From Desulfobacula sp. (GTDB taxonomy: Bacteria; Desulfobacterota; Desulfobacteria; Desulfobacterales; Desulfobacteraceae), in NCBI RefSeq assembly GCF_030145145.1, contig NZ_JAQYWD010000047.1, positions 1-39,143 on the forward strand: a DNA stretch of 39,143 nt, given 5' to 3'. A model generated the notes under the pieces. It worked only from the letters and a program-made list of their open reading frames with translations, searched no databases and was not told the origin of the DNA. The position numbers and the translations under genes were made by a program. Below are positions 16,765-26,200 of the stretch, one piece after another (within the stretch, counting starts at the first letter, position 1; every line of letters starts with the position of its first letter).

Positions 16765-17968
16765 TTTTACCGTTCCAAAAATTAGATATTCGTTCACAAA
16801 TCGTTTCAATTCCGGTCATCTCAAACTGGGCCAGGGCAGTGGCAAAAGTGTCTTTGTTTTCCAGCATATAAAGTATTTTTTCTTCTAAATTAGACGCATT
16901 GAGCTGACTCCAGGGGATAAACTCAATCAGATGTTCCCGATGAAAGGCCTGGGCCCGGAGATACTGCTCTTTTCTGGGGGTTTCCCTGGGGATCACCAAA
17001 GACATGGTTTTTGATGAAACCACCTCACACAGGGTGTTGTAGCCGCCCATACACACAACAATATCGGATGCGGCAATCAGGGTTTCCATATCGGGGAAAA
17101 AGTCATGGGCCTGAAGTCCCAGCTCATTGGATCGTTCCAGTATCTGACCTTTATCATTTCTGGATAAAAAAGGCCCTGTAACAAGAACGGTCTGAAAGGG
17201 CGGTAGTATGGATTGGTCTTTCATCCTTTCCAGCATTTTTAAATACAGATCCAGCACATGGAATCCGTCGCCGCCGCCGCCGGTGGTAACCGTGACAAGG
17301 TTTTCATTTTTCATGACATTCAATTGCAGCCTTAACGCTTCTGCAACACCTTCCTGGGGAACCTTTCGGGGGATATAGCCGGTGAAGTGCACCTTTTGTT
17401 CAATGGATTCGGGTATCGCATACTCCTGTATGGGATCGTAAATATTTTTCTGTCCATACACCCAGACCTCACTGTACAGGTCCTCTATGGTGGCATAGAT
17501 ATTTTTTTTATGCCAGTCGGATTTAACGGTATCTGCATCATCCATGATATCCCTTAATCCAAGGATGGTTTTGGTATCTTTTAAATTCTGTTTTATCCAT
17601 TCCAGCGCCGGCAGCACTTCTTTTTTCAGTCCCTGGGGTTCCTTATCCACAATAAACAGGTCCGGTAAAAACGTTTTCACCGTTGCCATGATGATGCTTT
17701 GCCGGATGTCCATTGCCTGGAGGGGATCAATTCGAATGGTCAGCGGGAAATACTCATCATTTGCTTTTTTTATCATCCCGGGAATCCGGACATGATCCAC
17801 ATATTTGGGAAAAGTCAGGCGGCCGGCAATGGGTGATCCGGTCAATATCAGAATATTGGTGTCTGCCTTGCTCAGCTGTTCGGCAATGGCCATGGTTCTT
17901 CTGATGTGCCCCAGACCATAAGTGTCATGGGAATACATCAGAATATTAAACGTTGAATATTTATCCAT
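16712..17968 (-). CDS. GT28/MurG-like glycosyltransferase
   Basis: 418 aa. The N-terminal MYSHDTYGLGHIRRTMAIAEQL (11-32) has the GLGH loop of MurG-like GT-B enzymes. Further on are LGLRDIMDD (137-145), the glycine-rich VTTGGGGDGFH (227-237) and CMGGYNTLCEV (306-316), which shape the donor pocket. It is similar in architecture to the gene at 12370-13539 and may have arisen by duplication. It starts 6 bp after the GSCFA gene and overlaps the following GT4 gene. Donor and acceptor are unknown. Confidence 0.85.
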   Translation of the reverse strand: MDKYSTFNILMYSHDTYGLGHIRRTMAIAEQLSKADTNILILTGSPIAGRLTFPKYVDHVRIPGMIKKANDEYFPLTIRIDPLQAMDIRQSIIMATVKTFLPDLFIVDKEPQGLKKEVLPALEWIKQNLKDTKTILGLRDIMDDADTVKSDWHKKNIYATIEDLYSEVWVYGQKNIYDPIQEYAIPESIEQKVHFTGYIPRKVPQEGVAEALRLQLNVMKNENLVTVTTGGGGDGFHVLDLYLKMLERMKDQSILPPFQTVLVTGPFLSRNDKGQILERSNELGLQAHDFFPDMETLIAASDIVVCMGGYNTLCEVVSSKTMSLVIPRETPRKEQYLRAQAFHREHLIEFIPWSQLNASNLEEKILYMLENKDTFATALAQFEMTGIETICERISNFWNGKNGKTCTPDTGFDFKRLS

Positions 17969-17974
17969 GATAAG

Positions 17975-18937
17975 TTAACGGGTTTCTCCTTTTGAATAGA
18001 ACTCGAAAAAATGCCTCATAATGAGTTCAACGGTTTCTCGGTTAATATGAAAATTTTCTTTTCCATATTCAAAGCAGCTTTGGTTCATCATCATGTTAAA
18101 ACTGGTGGCCATTTCATAAGCGGGAAAGTAAAAGACATCCTCGTGCCGACACACGAATTCATCGGTAACGGCTCTCAGGGTTGATTTGGAGTTGCAGTTG
18201 GCAGAAATCACATCCATATCCTTGCGGAAAGTGGCCCACAGATGCACTGGTGAAACCGTTATAACAAGCTTGCAGTCTTTGTTATATTTTTTAAGCAGGG
18301 TATAAATTTTCTCCAGATTATCTAAATTTTCCTGATACCGGCTGACCCTGAAGGCATACTCATCCCCACCGCCACCCTCATTAAAATACGGTCCTGACGG
18401 GAGGCAGATTACGCTTTGATCCGACGTATCCTCCCATATTTCAGTCAGCCCGAGGGTTAATATCAGCACCCGGGCTTTCATGATGGCTTTTCGGGAGCAA
18501 AGGATATGGATTTGAAAATCTTTTTCAGCGGCTTCAATTGAATCATAAAGAATGATACGGCGGTAAGGGTCCTGGACCTGTTTTGTTCGGGGAGATATCC
18601 ACCACCTTGTTCTGGGGGTAAAGGATTCAAATGTATATTCAAAAATCTGCCGCAAGGAAAAGGTATTGTAGACCCTTTCCCAGGCAGCACTGGCATGGAC
18701 CGATGCCGGGTGATGGGTTTCTTCTGTAATATAATGATACCCCTGCCGGATCAGAACCTTTCTGATCTCCCGGGCAAAGCAGGAGCCCATGGATGCGATG
18801 GGAGTGGAGGGATCAATTAAAAGGCCGGTATTACTGTCATGGGGGTATTGATTGGGTATAAATGTGTTGTCATAGGACCCTGGCCAGACCTGCCAGGGTT
18901 TGAATTGATGTAAGGGGTGCATTTCAGAACTTGCCAT
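17975..18937 (-). CDS. GSCFA-domain protein (SGNH-hydrolase-like)
   Basis: 320 aa. The family signature is present as ASMGSCFAREIRK (GSCFA at 51-55), followed by VLILTLGLTEIWED and VITVSPVHLWATF, matching the GSCFA domain, a group related to SGNH/GDSL esterases. Members are usually found with capsule or glycan genes, and a sugar O-acyl esterase or transferase role is often inferred. No signal peptide is visible, so a cytoplasmic location is predicted. It is followed after 6 bp by a MurG-like transferase, and preceded by about 100 bp of non-coding DNA after the radical SAM gene. Confidence 0.85.
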   Translation of the reverse strand: MASSEMHPLHQFKPWQVWPGSYDNTFIPNQYPHDSNTGLLIDPSTPIASMGSCFAREIRKVLIRQGYHYITEETHHPASVHASAAWERVYNTFSLRQIFEYTFESFTPRTRWWISPRTKQVQDPYRRIILYDSIEAAEKDFQIHILCSRKAIMKARVLILTLGLTEIWEDTSDQSVICLPSGPYFNEGGGGDEYAFRVSRYQENLDNLEKIYTLLKKYNKDCKLVITVSPVHLWATFRKDMDVISANCNSKSTLRAVTDEFVCRHEDVFYFPAYEMATSFNMMMNQSCFEYGKENFHINRETVELIMRHFFEFYSKGETR

Positions 18938-19041
18938 AATTTATCCTAAATATATCTGACGCATACTTTTAGCCAACCTTATGGATCAAGTCAAGAAAAT
19001 GACCGGACAAATCATCCATCCCCTTGGAGTTTACCCGCTTT

Positions 19042-20016
19042 TTAATCAAAATACCGATCCCTCAGAACCAGCTCTCGTTTGATTGTTTTCCGAAACTGGT
19101 TGCATTTCATCCGGCAATAGGCATTTGTTTTTGATTCCTTTAAAATCTCATCAAAATAGGGCCCCATTAGAATGTCCGCCAGGGGTGTTGTTTTAAAATT
19201 GATTCTGTCATAATATTTTTCTGCCAATGGCGGAAGAAAATCAAATGCCGCATTGTGCGCTGTGATATACATGCAATGGGCAAAACAGCAGGGATGAACC
19301 GTTCCGTCCGCTGCAAGATAAAGTGAACCGTTGGCAAAGGGTTTGCAAGTGACAACGGCCCTTGAAGATGACACTTTTTCATCATAGGAATGGAAAATGT
19401 CTCTTTTTATCTGGAACCCTATTTTTTCAGGTTTTTTAAACTGGTCGTCATAATCCCTGGAAGGAATAACAAAAAATCGTTTACAGCCAATGTCCCGTGC
19501 TGTTTGCTCGGCTTGTTCTATCTGGTGCTCATTGTGTGCAAATACAATAAATTTCCAGTGTGCCACACCACCGGCCCGGGTAAATGCCTCAATATTTTTA
19601 ACAATCTTCAGGTAATCCGTTCCGATCCGATGGATGGCATGGGTGTCGGCAAGACCGTCCACTGAAAATTCCATGCACCCGTCTTGAAAATGGGTGCCCA
19701 ACTCTCCCCACCAGTGTTCATCCTGGACCGCTCCATTGGTATCCCCCCCCAAAGCAACCGTTTTGTTCAGTCGCTTCAGGTAATCTGCAATGATGACCAT
19801 GTCCCTGTTGGTGGACAAATCTCCAAAATTTCCGGCAAAACTGACCCATTTTAATTGTTTGATCAACGACTGGGGCAATTTTTTAAAATCTGAAAACGTG
19901 ATCATATAATTCCCATAGGGCCGGACTTTCTGATTCCGGCTGCAGAACGGGCAGCTTGCAATGCATTTGGACGAAATCTCAATATTTAACGCTTTGATAT
20001 GTTTCAGGGTAAGCAT
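19042..20016 (-). CDS. Radical SAM protein with C-terminal cysteine cluster
   Basis: About 324 aa from the ATG at 20016, which has AGGA 7 nt upstream; a TTG at 20076 would add 20 residues. The Cx3Cx2C iron-sulfur motif is ISSKCIASCPFCSRN (Cys18, 22, 25), followed by a TIM-barrel pattern (FAGNFGDLSTN, FSVDGL). The C-terminal part has GTVHPCCFAHC and YCRMKCNQF, resembling SPASM-type auxiliary cluster ligands. It probably modifies a sugar or peptide linked to the adjacent glycan genes; the substrate is unknown. It is the first gene of the minus-strand cluster. Confidence 0.88.
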   Translation of the reverse strand: MLTLKHIKALNIEISSKCIASCPFCSRNQKVRPYGNYMITFSDFKKLPQSLIKQLKWVSFAGNFGDLSTNRDMVIIADYLKRLNKTVALGGDTNGAVQDEHWWGELGTHFQDGCMEFSVDGLADTHAIHRIGTDYLKIVKNIEAFTRAGGVAHWKFIVFAHNEHQIEQAEQTARDIGCKRFFVIPSRDYDDQFKKPEKIGFQIKRDIFHSYDEKVSSSRAVVTCKPFANGSLYLAADGTVHPCCFAHCMYITAHNAAFDFLPPLAEKYYDRINFKTTPLADILMGPYFDEILKESKTNAYCRMKCNQFRKTIKRELVLRDRYFD

Positions 20017-20122
20017 AAAGTTTCCTGCCAGGTTAAGGTATTCTGCTCTTCTACCCAAATCTTCCCATAATGTCAATCATAGGGTCGTCCATTCAGCAAT
20101 TCATTATGGCTATAACTAAACC

Positions 20123-20134
20123 GGGTCAGGCTTG
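20123..20134. repeat. Solitary copy of the GGGTCAGGCTT motif
   Basis: GGGTCAGGCTTG repeats the inner arm of the element at 11445-11600. No inverted partner is seen nearby. It lies between the radical SAM gene and the PA14 gene promoter and may be a remnant of a REP-like element. Confidence 0.4.
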
Positions 20135-20183
20135 TTTTATTTGCGCCCCATACAATTAGGTTCCCGATTTATTTTTTCATTAT

Positions 20184-20211
20184 TTGACAAAAAACACGTT
20201 CCTGACATAAT
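20184..20211 (+). promoter_or_regulatory. Sigma70-type promoter of the PA14 lipoprotein gene
   Basis: A perfect TTGACA (20184-20189) and CATAAT (20206-20211) are 16 nt apart, about 56 nt before the ATG at 20268. The gene has a strong GGGAGGGA ribosome-binding site. Confidence 0.7.
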
Positions 20212-20267
20212 AGATAAAGAGGTGAATAGGATTTTTTTTAAGGCTCATTTTTTTATGGGAGGGAATC

Positions 20268-20921
20268 ATGACGGCACAACAAAGTAAAAAATCCCATACC
20301 CGACACATGCTGATATGGGCAATCGGCTTGGGCACCCTGGTTGGTTTTCTATTACCGGCATGTTTCCCGAAATCCTCCCAGACAACGGTACCCGCTTTGG
20401 GAACAGCGGTAAGCCCCACAAAAGACACGCCTGATTCCCTGCAGCGGGGCCTTTCAGTTTACTATATGGAGGGATTCTGGCGTCATGTAGACCTGATGCC
20501 CAAACCAGAAGCCTTCCTGAAAAAAAAGTGGAAACCCGGAAAGCCGATCTCCAAAATCGACCACCGCTTCGGCAAGGGGAATGTCTTTGACAGTGGCCGC
20601 AACTCCGGGGTCGGTGTTCTGATGAGGGGATTTATTCACCTTTCCCGGGCGGGTGAATGGCAATTCATGGCCCAGTCCAACGACGGGATTGAGGTGACCA
20701 TTGAGAATATTCTGGTGGTTTCCGACCCCGGATGGCACTCTGACCGGTTTTCTCAACCCATGGGATTTCAAGCTGAAAGATCCGGGTGGTACACAGTTAA
20801 ATTACGTTATTTTCAGCGCAAAGGCACCGCTACCCTGGAATTTTATTGGAAACCGCCCGGTAAAAAGGACTTCACCATCATTCCGGAAGCGGCCTATTGG
20901 CACATGCCGAAACCATTTTAG
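20268..20921 (+). CDS. PA14-domain lipoprotein
   Basis: 217 aa. Basic N-terminus, hydrophobic helix (14-30) and a lipobox-like LLPAC with Cys32 suggest a signal-peptidase II lipoprotein. Residues 60-215 fit the PA14 fold: LSVYYMEGFWRHV, GVGVLMRGFIHLSRAGEWQFMAQSNDGIEVTIEN, GWYTVKLRYFQRKGTATLEFYWKPPG. PA14 domains bind carbohydrates or act as insert domains in adhesins and glycosidases. Its own promoter and divergence from the glycan cluster suggest an independently expressed envelope protein, possibly binding the surface glycan. It faces a convergent methyltransferase gene 54 bp downstream. Confidence 0.82.
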   Translation: MTAQQSKKSHTRHMLIWAIGLGTLVGFLLPACFPKSSQTTVPALGTAVSPTKDTPDSLQRGLSVYYMEGFWRHVDLMPKPEAFLKKKWKPGKPISKIDHRFGKGNVFDSGRNSGVGVLMRGFIHLSRAGEWQFMAQSNDGIEVTIENILVVSDPGWHSDRFSQPMGFQAERSGWYTVKLRYFQRKGTATLEFYWKPPGKKDFTIIPEAAYWHMPKPF

Positions 20922-20975
20922 GACATTGCGCTTTACATATCCCAAGGGGAAACAAACAGATGGGGGCAGGCACAC

Positions 20976-21473
20976 CTAAAGACCAGATGATGTCTGATAA
21001 AGAAAATACCGGTCTTTTTTAATCCCCATGGGCCCGGGAATTTTTTCCCATACCGGCCCATGAAATTCGGTATCACTAACAATAACTGCCCCAGGCAACA
21101 CCAAAGGTTCAAGCAGGGGACAGATCTTGCTCATCATTTGTTTACTGCTAACCGTATCACTAGTACCAAGGTCAACATGAACCATGGCCACTTTTTTCCC
21201 AAACACTTTAGCTGCTTTTAACAGCGTATGGGTGACTTCTCCTATAAACAGATGGTCTTCTGGCGGTGTACAGGAAGGAAAAGATGCGATTCTTCGATCA
21301 AACACATAAATCTCCCGTTCAGGCAGAATCTGACACAAGTGGTTGTAGGATCTCCCATTTCCCAGCCCGAGCTCAAAAACAATACCGGGAAGATCTTTTA
21401 TCAATTCAACGGTATGATTTAAGCAGTCCCGCTGGGCTGTCATGCGCCGGATAAAGCTTTCTAATTTACTCAT
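20976..21473 (-). CDS. Class I SAM-dependent methyltransferase-like protein
   Basis: 165 aa. Motif I is present as IVFELGLGNGRSYNHL (about 31-46), then REIYVFDRR (motif II acidic position), MVHVDLGTSD, and LVLPGAVIVSDTEFH. The protein is short, matching compact Rossmann methyltransferases (in my recollection the Methyltransf_17 group). No N-terminal substrate-recognition domain is seen. The target is unknown. It is a stand-alone minus-strand gene between the PA14 gene and the large plus-strand cluster. Confidence 0.75.
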   Translation of the reverse strand: MSKLESFIRRMTAQRDCLNHTVELIKDLPGIVFELGLGNGRSYNHLCQILPEREIYVFDRRIASFPSCTPPEDHLFIGEVTHTLLKAAKVFGKKVAMVHVDLGTSDTVSSKQMMSKICPLLEPLVLPGAVIVSDTEFHGPVWEKIPGPMGIKKDRYFLYQTSSGL

Positions 21474-21856
21474 AATTCAGGAACTCGACATTTTCATATG
21501 TTAGTTGTTCTCATAAATGATTGTGGCAGTCCAACCATCTGATTCGACACCCTATGTCTTTTTGCATTTAATTTCAATCTCTTTTGTTTCCAGGCCCCCC
21601 AGATGACCGGCGAAGGGAAGGTAAACTAAAATTGCCGTATTTCTTGACTTTCCAGCCAATTTTCAATATCAATAATGGTATGGGGATAAATGGGAATCAT
21701 CCTTCATCATTTATTTCAACTTTGACTGATCCGGTCGCATTTCAGCGATGGAAGGCCCTGCCAAAGGCTTCTTACGGACGGCTCAAACTGCGCGGTTTGT
21801 CATAGGCCAATGGGTATTGCGTCAAACAGATATTGAAACATTCATCCTGGGAATAA
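21474..21856. other. 383-bp non-coding region upstream of the ABC/OPT-like cluster
   Basis: No gene supported by RBS and codon pattern is seen here. Short open frames exist on the plus strand (21584-21805, 21748-21930) but resemble no known protein, and one overlaps the permease start. The only signal I can support is a candidate promoter at 21644-21672. Confidence 0.5.
21644..21672 (+). promoter_or_regulatory. Candidate promoter of the eight-gene cluster
   Basis: TTGACT and TATCAA are 17 nt apart (4/6 at the -10). The -10 is about 185 nt before the first gene, which would give a long leader of unknown function. Confidence 0.4.
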
Positions 21857-22540
21857 ATGGTGCAAAAAAACAAATCAAAATCAACCCTTCCGGAAAAACA
21901 GGTTGTTCTGCCGTTTGTAAAATCCATTGAAATTGCCATCAAAAGTATTCGATCCAGAATCTTTCGGACCTTGATCACCACGATGAGCTTGATATTGGCG
22001 ATCTCTTTTTACAGTTATATCAAAACCAATTCCCATATTATCACGGGTATTTTTTTTTCCGGAGACAAAATTGCCATACAAACGCTCTCCCATCAGGGAT
22101 ATGAACTTCCCGATGAAGGGGAAGCCTACACGACAACCCCCAAAGAAAGATGGATCCTGTTTTTATCTTTACTGGTTTGTGTTGTGGGAATTGTCAATAC
22201 TCAGTTAATGGCTGTGTCAGACAGATTCAGGGAGATCGGTACCATGAAATGCCTGGGCGCCCTGGATAGATTTATATTAAGACTGTTTTTAATCGAGGCC
22301 ACATTGCAGGGACTCATCGGTTCAGCCATCGGGGCATTGGCCGGCGCTGTCATTTCAATGACCGGCTCCCTGATAAAATTCGGTACCATGGCATTTGTGT
22401 TCGTTAATTTAAATGATATTGTGATCTCCATTGCTGCTTCGGTTTTTCTGGGGTGTTTTTTGAGTATCGTGGGTGTGCTGTACCCGGCACTGCTGGCAGC
22501 AAGGATGCGGCCCGTTGAAGCAATGAGAGGAAGGGACTGA
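21857..22540 (+). CDS. Minimal FtsX-type ABC permease
   Basis: 227 aa. It has the MacB/LolE/FtsX topology: first helix about 36-55, three helices at about 100-118, 145-170 and 185-215, the C-terminal core REIGTMKCLGALDRFILRLFLIEATLQG and the closing YPALLAARMRPVEAMRGRD. The usual 200-300-aa periplasmic domain between helices 1 and 2 is reduced to about 40 residues. It is followed 12 bp later by the ATPase gene, so it is probably half of an ABC complex whose partner permease is the 1624-aa protein. Alternatively it is a deletion remnant, but its frame is intact and it ends normally. Confidence 0.85.
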   Translation: MVQKNKSKSTLPEKQVVLPFVKSIEIAIKSIRSRIFRTLITTMSLILAISFYSYIKTNSHIITGIFFSGDKIAIQTLSHQGYELPDEGEAYTTTPKERWILFLSLLVCVVGIVNTQLMAVSDRFREIGTMKCLGALDRFILRLFLIEATLQGLIGSAIGALAGAVISMTGSLIKFGTMAFVFVNLNDIVISIAASVFLGCFLSIVGVLYPALLAARMRPVEAMRGRD

Positions 22541-22552
22541 TTGGGAGTATCT

Positions 22553-23293
22553 ATGACAACCGCAACCAATATTGTTCGGATCTCCAAGGTGATCAAGGAC
22601 TTTAAACTGAGCAAAACCATTGTCCACGTGTTAAAAGGCGTTGATCTTGAAATAAAAACCGGTGAATATATCTCCATCATGGGACCGTCGGGATCCGGAA
22701 AAACAACGCTTTTCAATATGATTGGCGGCCTGGACAAGCCCACATCCGGCTCCGTCTTCATTGATGAAATTGACATCTCCCAACTGGATGCATATGAACT
22801 GGCCTGGCTGCGCTGTAGAAAAATCGGCTATATTTTTCAGACCTTTAATATCATCCAGGTGATGACCGCCCTTGAAAATGTTACACTGCCCATGATTTTT
22901 GCTGGTGTTTCCGATGATGAAGCCCGGGAAAAGGGAATGGATCTTCTGGACATAGTGGGCCTGAAAAAACGATTCCAGCATAAGCCCTTTGAACTCTCCG
23001 GCGGTCAACAGCAGCGGGTGGCGGTTGCCCGGGCCCTTGCCAATGATCCGGCCATCATCCTGGCGGATGAACCCACCGGCAACCTGGATCTCACCACCGG
23101 GGATGAAATCATCAAGCTGTTAAAGATGTTAAGCCGGGAAAAAGGGGTGACCATTATTTCTGCCACCCATGACCTAAAGATGCTCAATGTTTCAGACCGG
23201 GTCATCTGGATCAGTGACGGCAGGATTGAAAAAATAGAAAACAGAGATGAGCTTTCCATTTCACTGGGACAAATCGGAGAAAAATGGGAGTGA
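22553..23293 (+). CDS. LolD/MacB-type ABC transporter ATPase
   Basis: 246 aa from ATG with GGGAG 5 nt upstream. All ATPase motifs are intact: Walker A MGPSGSGKTT, Q-loop YIFQTFN, signature LSGGQQQRVAVARAL, Walker B IILADEPTGNLD and H-loop SATHD. The EPTGNLD D-loop and LAWLRCRKIGYIFQ region are typical of the LolD/MacB/FtsE class, which drives mechanotransmission rather than ordinary solute import. It overlaps the 1624-aa permease by 10 bp, which indicates coupled synthesis. It is the motor for the two FtsX-type permeases on either side. Confidence 0.95.
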   Translation: MTTATNIVRISKVIKDFKLSKTIVHVLKGVDLEIKTGEYISIMGPSGSGKTTLFNMIGGLDKPTSGSVFIDEIDISQLDAYELAWLRCRKIGYIFQTFNIIQVMTALENVTLPMIFAGVSDDEAREKGMDLLDIVGLKKRFQHKPFELSGGQQQRVAVARALANDPAIILADEPTGNLDLTTGDEIIKLLKMLSREKGVTIISATHDLKMLNVSDRVIWISDGRIEKIENRDELSISLGQIGEKWE

Positions 23294-26200
23294 CACTATC
23301 ATTGAAACAATTGATCCGGATATGGTTAATAGAAACGATGCCCTTGACCGGTTTATCTGTTTTTCTTTTCTTTTTGTTTCTTTTGTCACCTGACCCCACC
23401 CTGTCGGCACAAACAACCACTGATATCCTTCACCAGCAACAGTTTTCCCAATGGATCCAACAGTTTTCCATTATGGGGGACAGAAGAACCGGCAGCAAAG
23501 GCGCGGTTCAAACAGCCGATGATATAAAATCCGAATTCAACCGCCTGGGATATGACATCATCGGATCACAACCGTTTTCCATGCCGGTCCGGTTAAAAAC
23601 ACAAACCCGTATCACGCTGACACACAGCGGAAAATCCATTGACCTTGACCCTTTTTTATCCAATGCCGTTTCCCCTCATACCATAGCGGATCCGGGTATC
23701 ACCGGGCATGTGGTATATACCGGCAAGGGGGAGTTGAACGCGTTTAATGATAAAAAAATAAAAAACGCCATTGTTCTAATGGATCTTGATTCAGGCGGTA
23801 ACTGGGTCAATGCCCTTTCCCTTGGCGCCCGAGCCATTATTTACCTGTATGGAAAAGTACCTGATAAATTCCTTTTTGAAGACAAGCAAGAGTTGTCCCC
23901 GGTGAATTTCCCCCGTTTTATCCTTTCTGAAGAAAACGCTGAAATGCTTTTCCCCGGTTTCAGGACCGGTGGATCAATGGGTGCCAAAGGGGGGGTGACC
24001 CTTATGTCAGACCTTAAATGGGCCAACATCACCACTGAAAATATTTTTTGTATGGTTCCGGGAAATGATCCAAAATTAAAGGATGAATTGATTATTGTCG
24101 AAAGCTTTTACGACACCTCCGGATTTATTCCGGGAAAATCCCCGGGAGCGGATCAATCCTGTTCCATTGCATCCTTACTAGACCTTGCAGGGTTTCTAAA
24201 AATCAATCCGCCGAAACGGTCTTTCCTTCTGGTTGCCACATCAGGATATGGCAACAGTCTGGCCGGCATGCGGGAGATGATCTGGAGCCTCAACACAAAA
24301 TCCAGGCAATTTAAAAAAATGCTGTCGCATTATCAACAGACCCTTACTGAATCTGAACAAAGTATCGACCTATTAAAAAAATTTGATGCCCGCCAGGAAA
24401 TGAACATGGATCAGCTGAGGCTGATTAAAAAAAACATTGTCGATATCATCAAAACGAAAATTGACACTCAAAGCTACCAGCTCATGCAGCTTCGCCTTGA
24501 AGAAAACCCCAACGAGGTCCTGATCAAACAACTGGCCGGTAAGCGGATGGTATTAAAACGCCTTGAAAGCAAAAATGATTTCATCCATCTGACTCCAGGC
24601 GAAACCCTCCTGTTCAATGAATTGATTCAGCTTGCCCTGGAAAAACTGAAGAAAACAATAACAGATACAACCTTACAGATAACACACACAACCGCAGCCA
24701 TTACCCTCAATAAACTCGTCCAATCAAAAACAGTTCAGATGATCCTCTCCCTTCACCTTTCAAGTCATGGCAATGGCATCGGTGCCTTTAACGGGGGATG
24801 GTTGTATGACTTAAAAGATGCTGGCAATAATTTTGCCCCCTATGTCAAAATAGATGAAGTTCTCATGGATAGTGCTAAAAAAACAGCCCACTCGCTGGAC
24901 ACAGGAAACATTTTTAAGGATACCTTACGACCCTCCCTTCAACGACCCTGGCAGAGTTATCTGCAGGATACCCCTGCCCTGGGCGGAGAAATAAGCCAAC
25001 TGGCCGGCTATTTGGGGTTCAGCCTTGTGACAACCAATGATTCACGACGCTTCTGGAGCACCCCGAATGACACATTGGAAACGGTTAATATGACCACTGC
25101 AGCAAAACAAAGTCAATTTGTTTCACATCTGATTGCAATGGTTGCTGCAACACCGGATTTATCCCAGACAAGGCTTCCCCGCAACGAATTTGCAACCGTC
25201 AAGGGAAGGGCTAATTTCCTCAGATATGGGGCCGTGTTTGCAGATGCCCCCGCCCCGGAGAGTGTGATCCTTTCCTTTCAGGGCCCGGGAATCTTTCACA
25301 GTATGGTGGATGCGTCAGGGGAATTTCTCATCAAAGGGGTTTCCACAAAAAAACGAACCCTTCATAAGGTCATACTTGAGGGGTACAAGTTTGATCCTGT
25401 AAACGGAAAGACCATATGGGCTGTTGACAAGAGAAAGACCACCAAAGAAAGATACCGGGTCAAGGTCGTCAAAAAAAACATGGAAACCGATCTAGTGATG
25501 TTTCCCTGCAGCCAGACCACCATTTTAAATCTGTTGGAGCCCAGAACCTTTCAATATATGACCAAATTACAGGTGCTGGATGCCCGGACAAATGCAACAC
25601 CGGTGCGGCACTGGTACAGCCGAATTGACACAAGGTCATCGATTATCAGCTCCCTGTATCTGCAACCGGGTACCCGGCTGAAACTGACCTTGTCTGACAC
25701 GCTTCTCACAAAAAAATTTATACTGACCCATTCAGACGAGCAGCATCCGGGCGGGAATGGATATCGAATAGATGAAACCCCTGTCATTTCCCCAACCCAG
25801 TATTTGGCCGCCCGGGACATGTGGGCATTGTTAAACCCGAGGATCAATAATCTCGAAGAAAAAGGCATCAACAATCAAAAAATCCGGGATCTGCAACTCC
25901 AGGGAAATCAGGCGTTGAAAGATGCCCAGGGTTATTTTGCCACCCTGACATACGATAAATTTTTCAATTCCTCCGGCACTGCCCTGGCCCTGGCAGGAAG
26001 AGTCTATGACCATGTGGAATCCATTCAAAAAGATGTGCTTTACGGTGTCTTGTTTTACATTGTTTTGTTTGCACCGTTTGCTTTTTGCCTGGAACGATTT
26101 CTTTTTGCTTTTATTAATATCTATAAACGAATTGCCGGCTTTCTTTGTATTCTAGTGCTGTTAATCACCATCATCTACAATGTCCATCCGGCATTTGAGC

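Noticed and set aside
21584-21805. 73-aa open frame in the gap before the minimal FtsX gene
   Set aside because: No RBS, no recognisable protein pattern, and it lies across a candidate promoter. Treated as chance.
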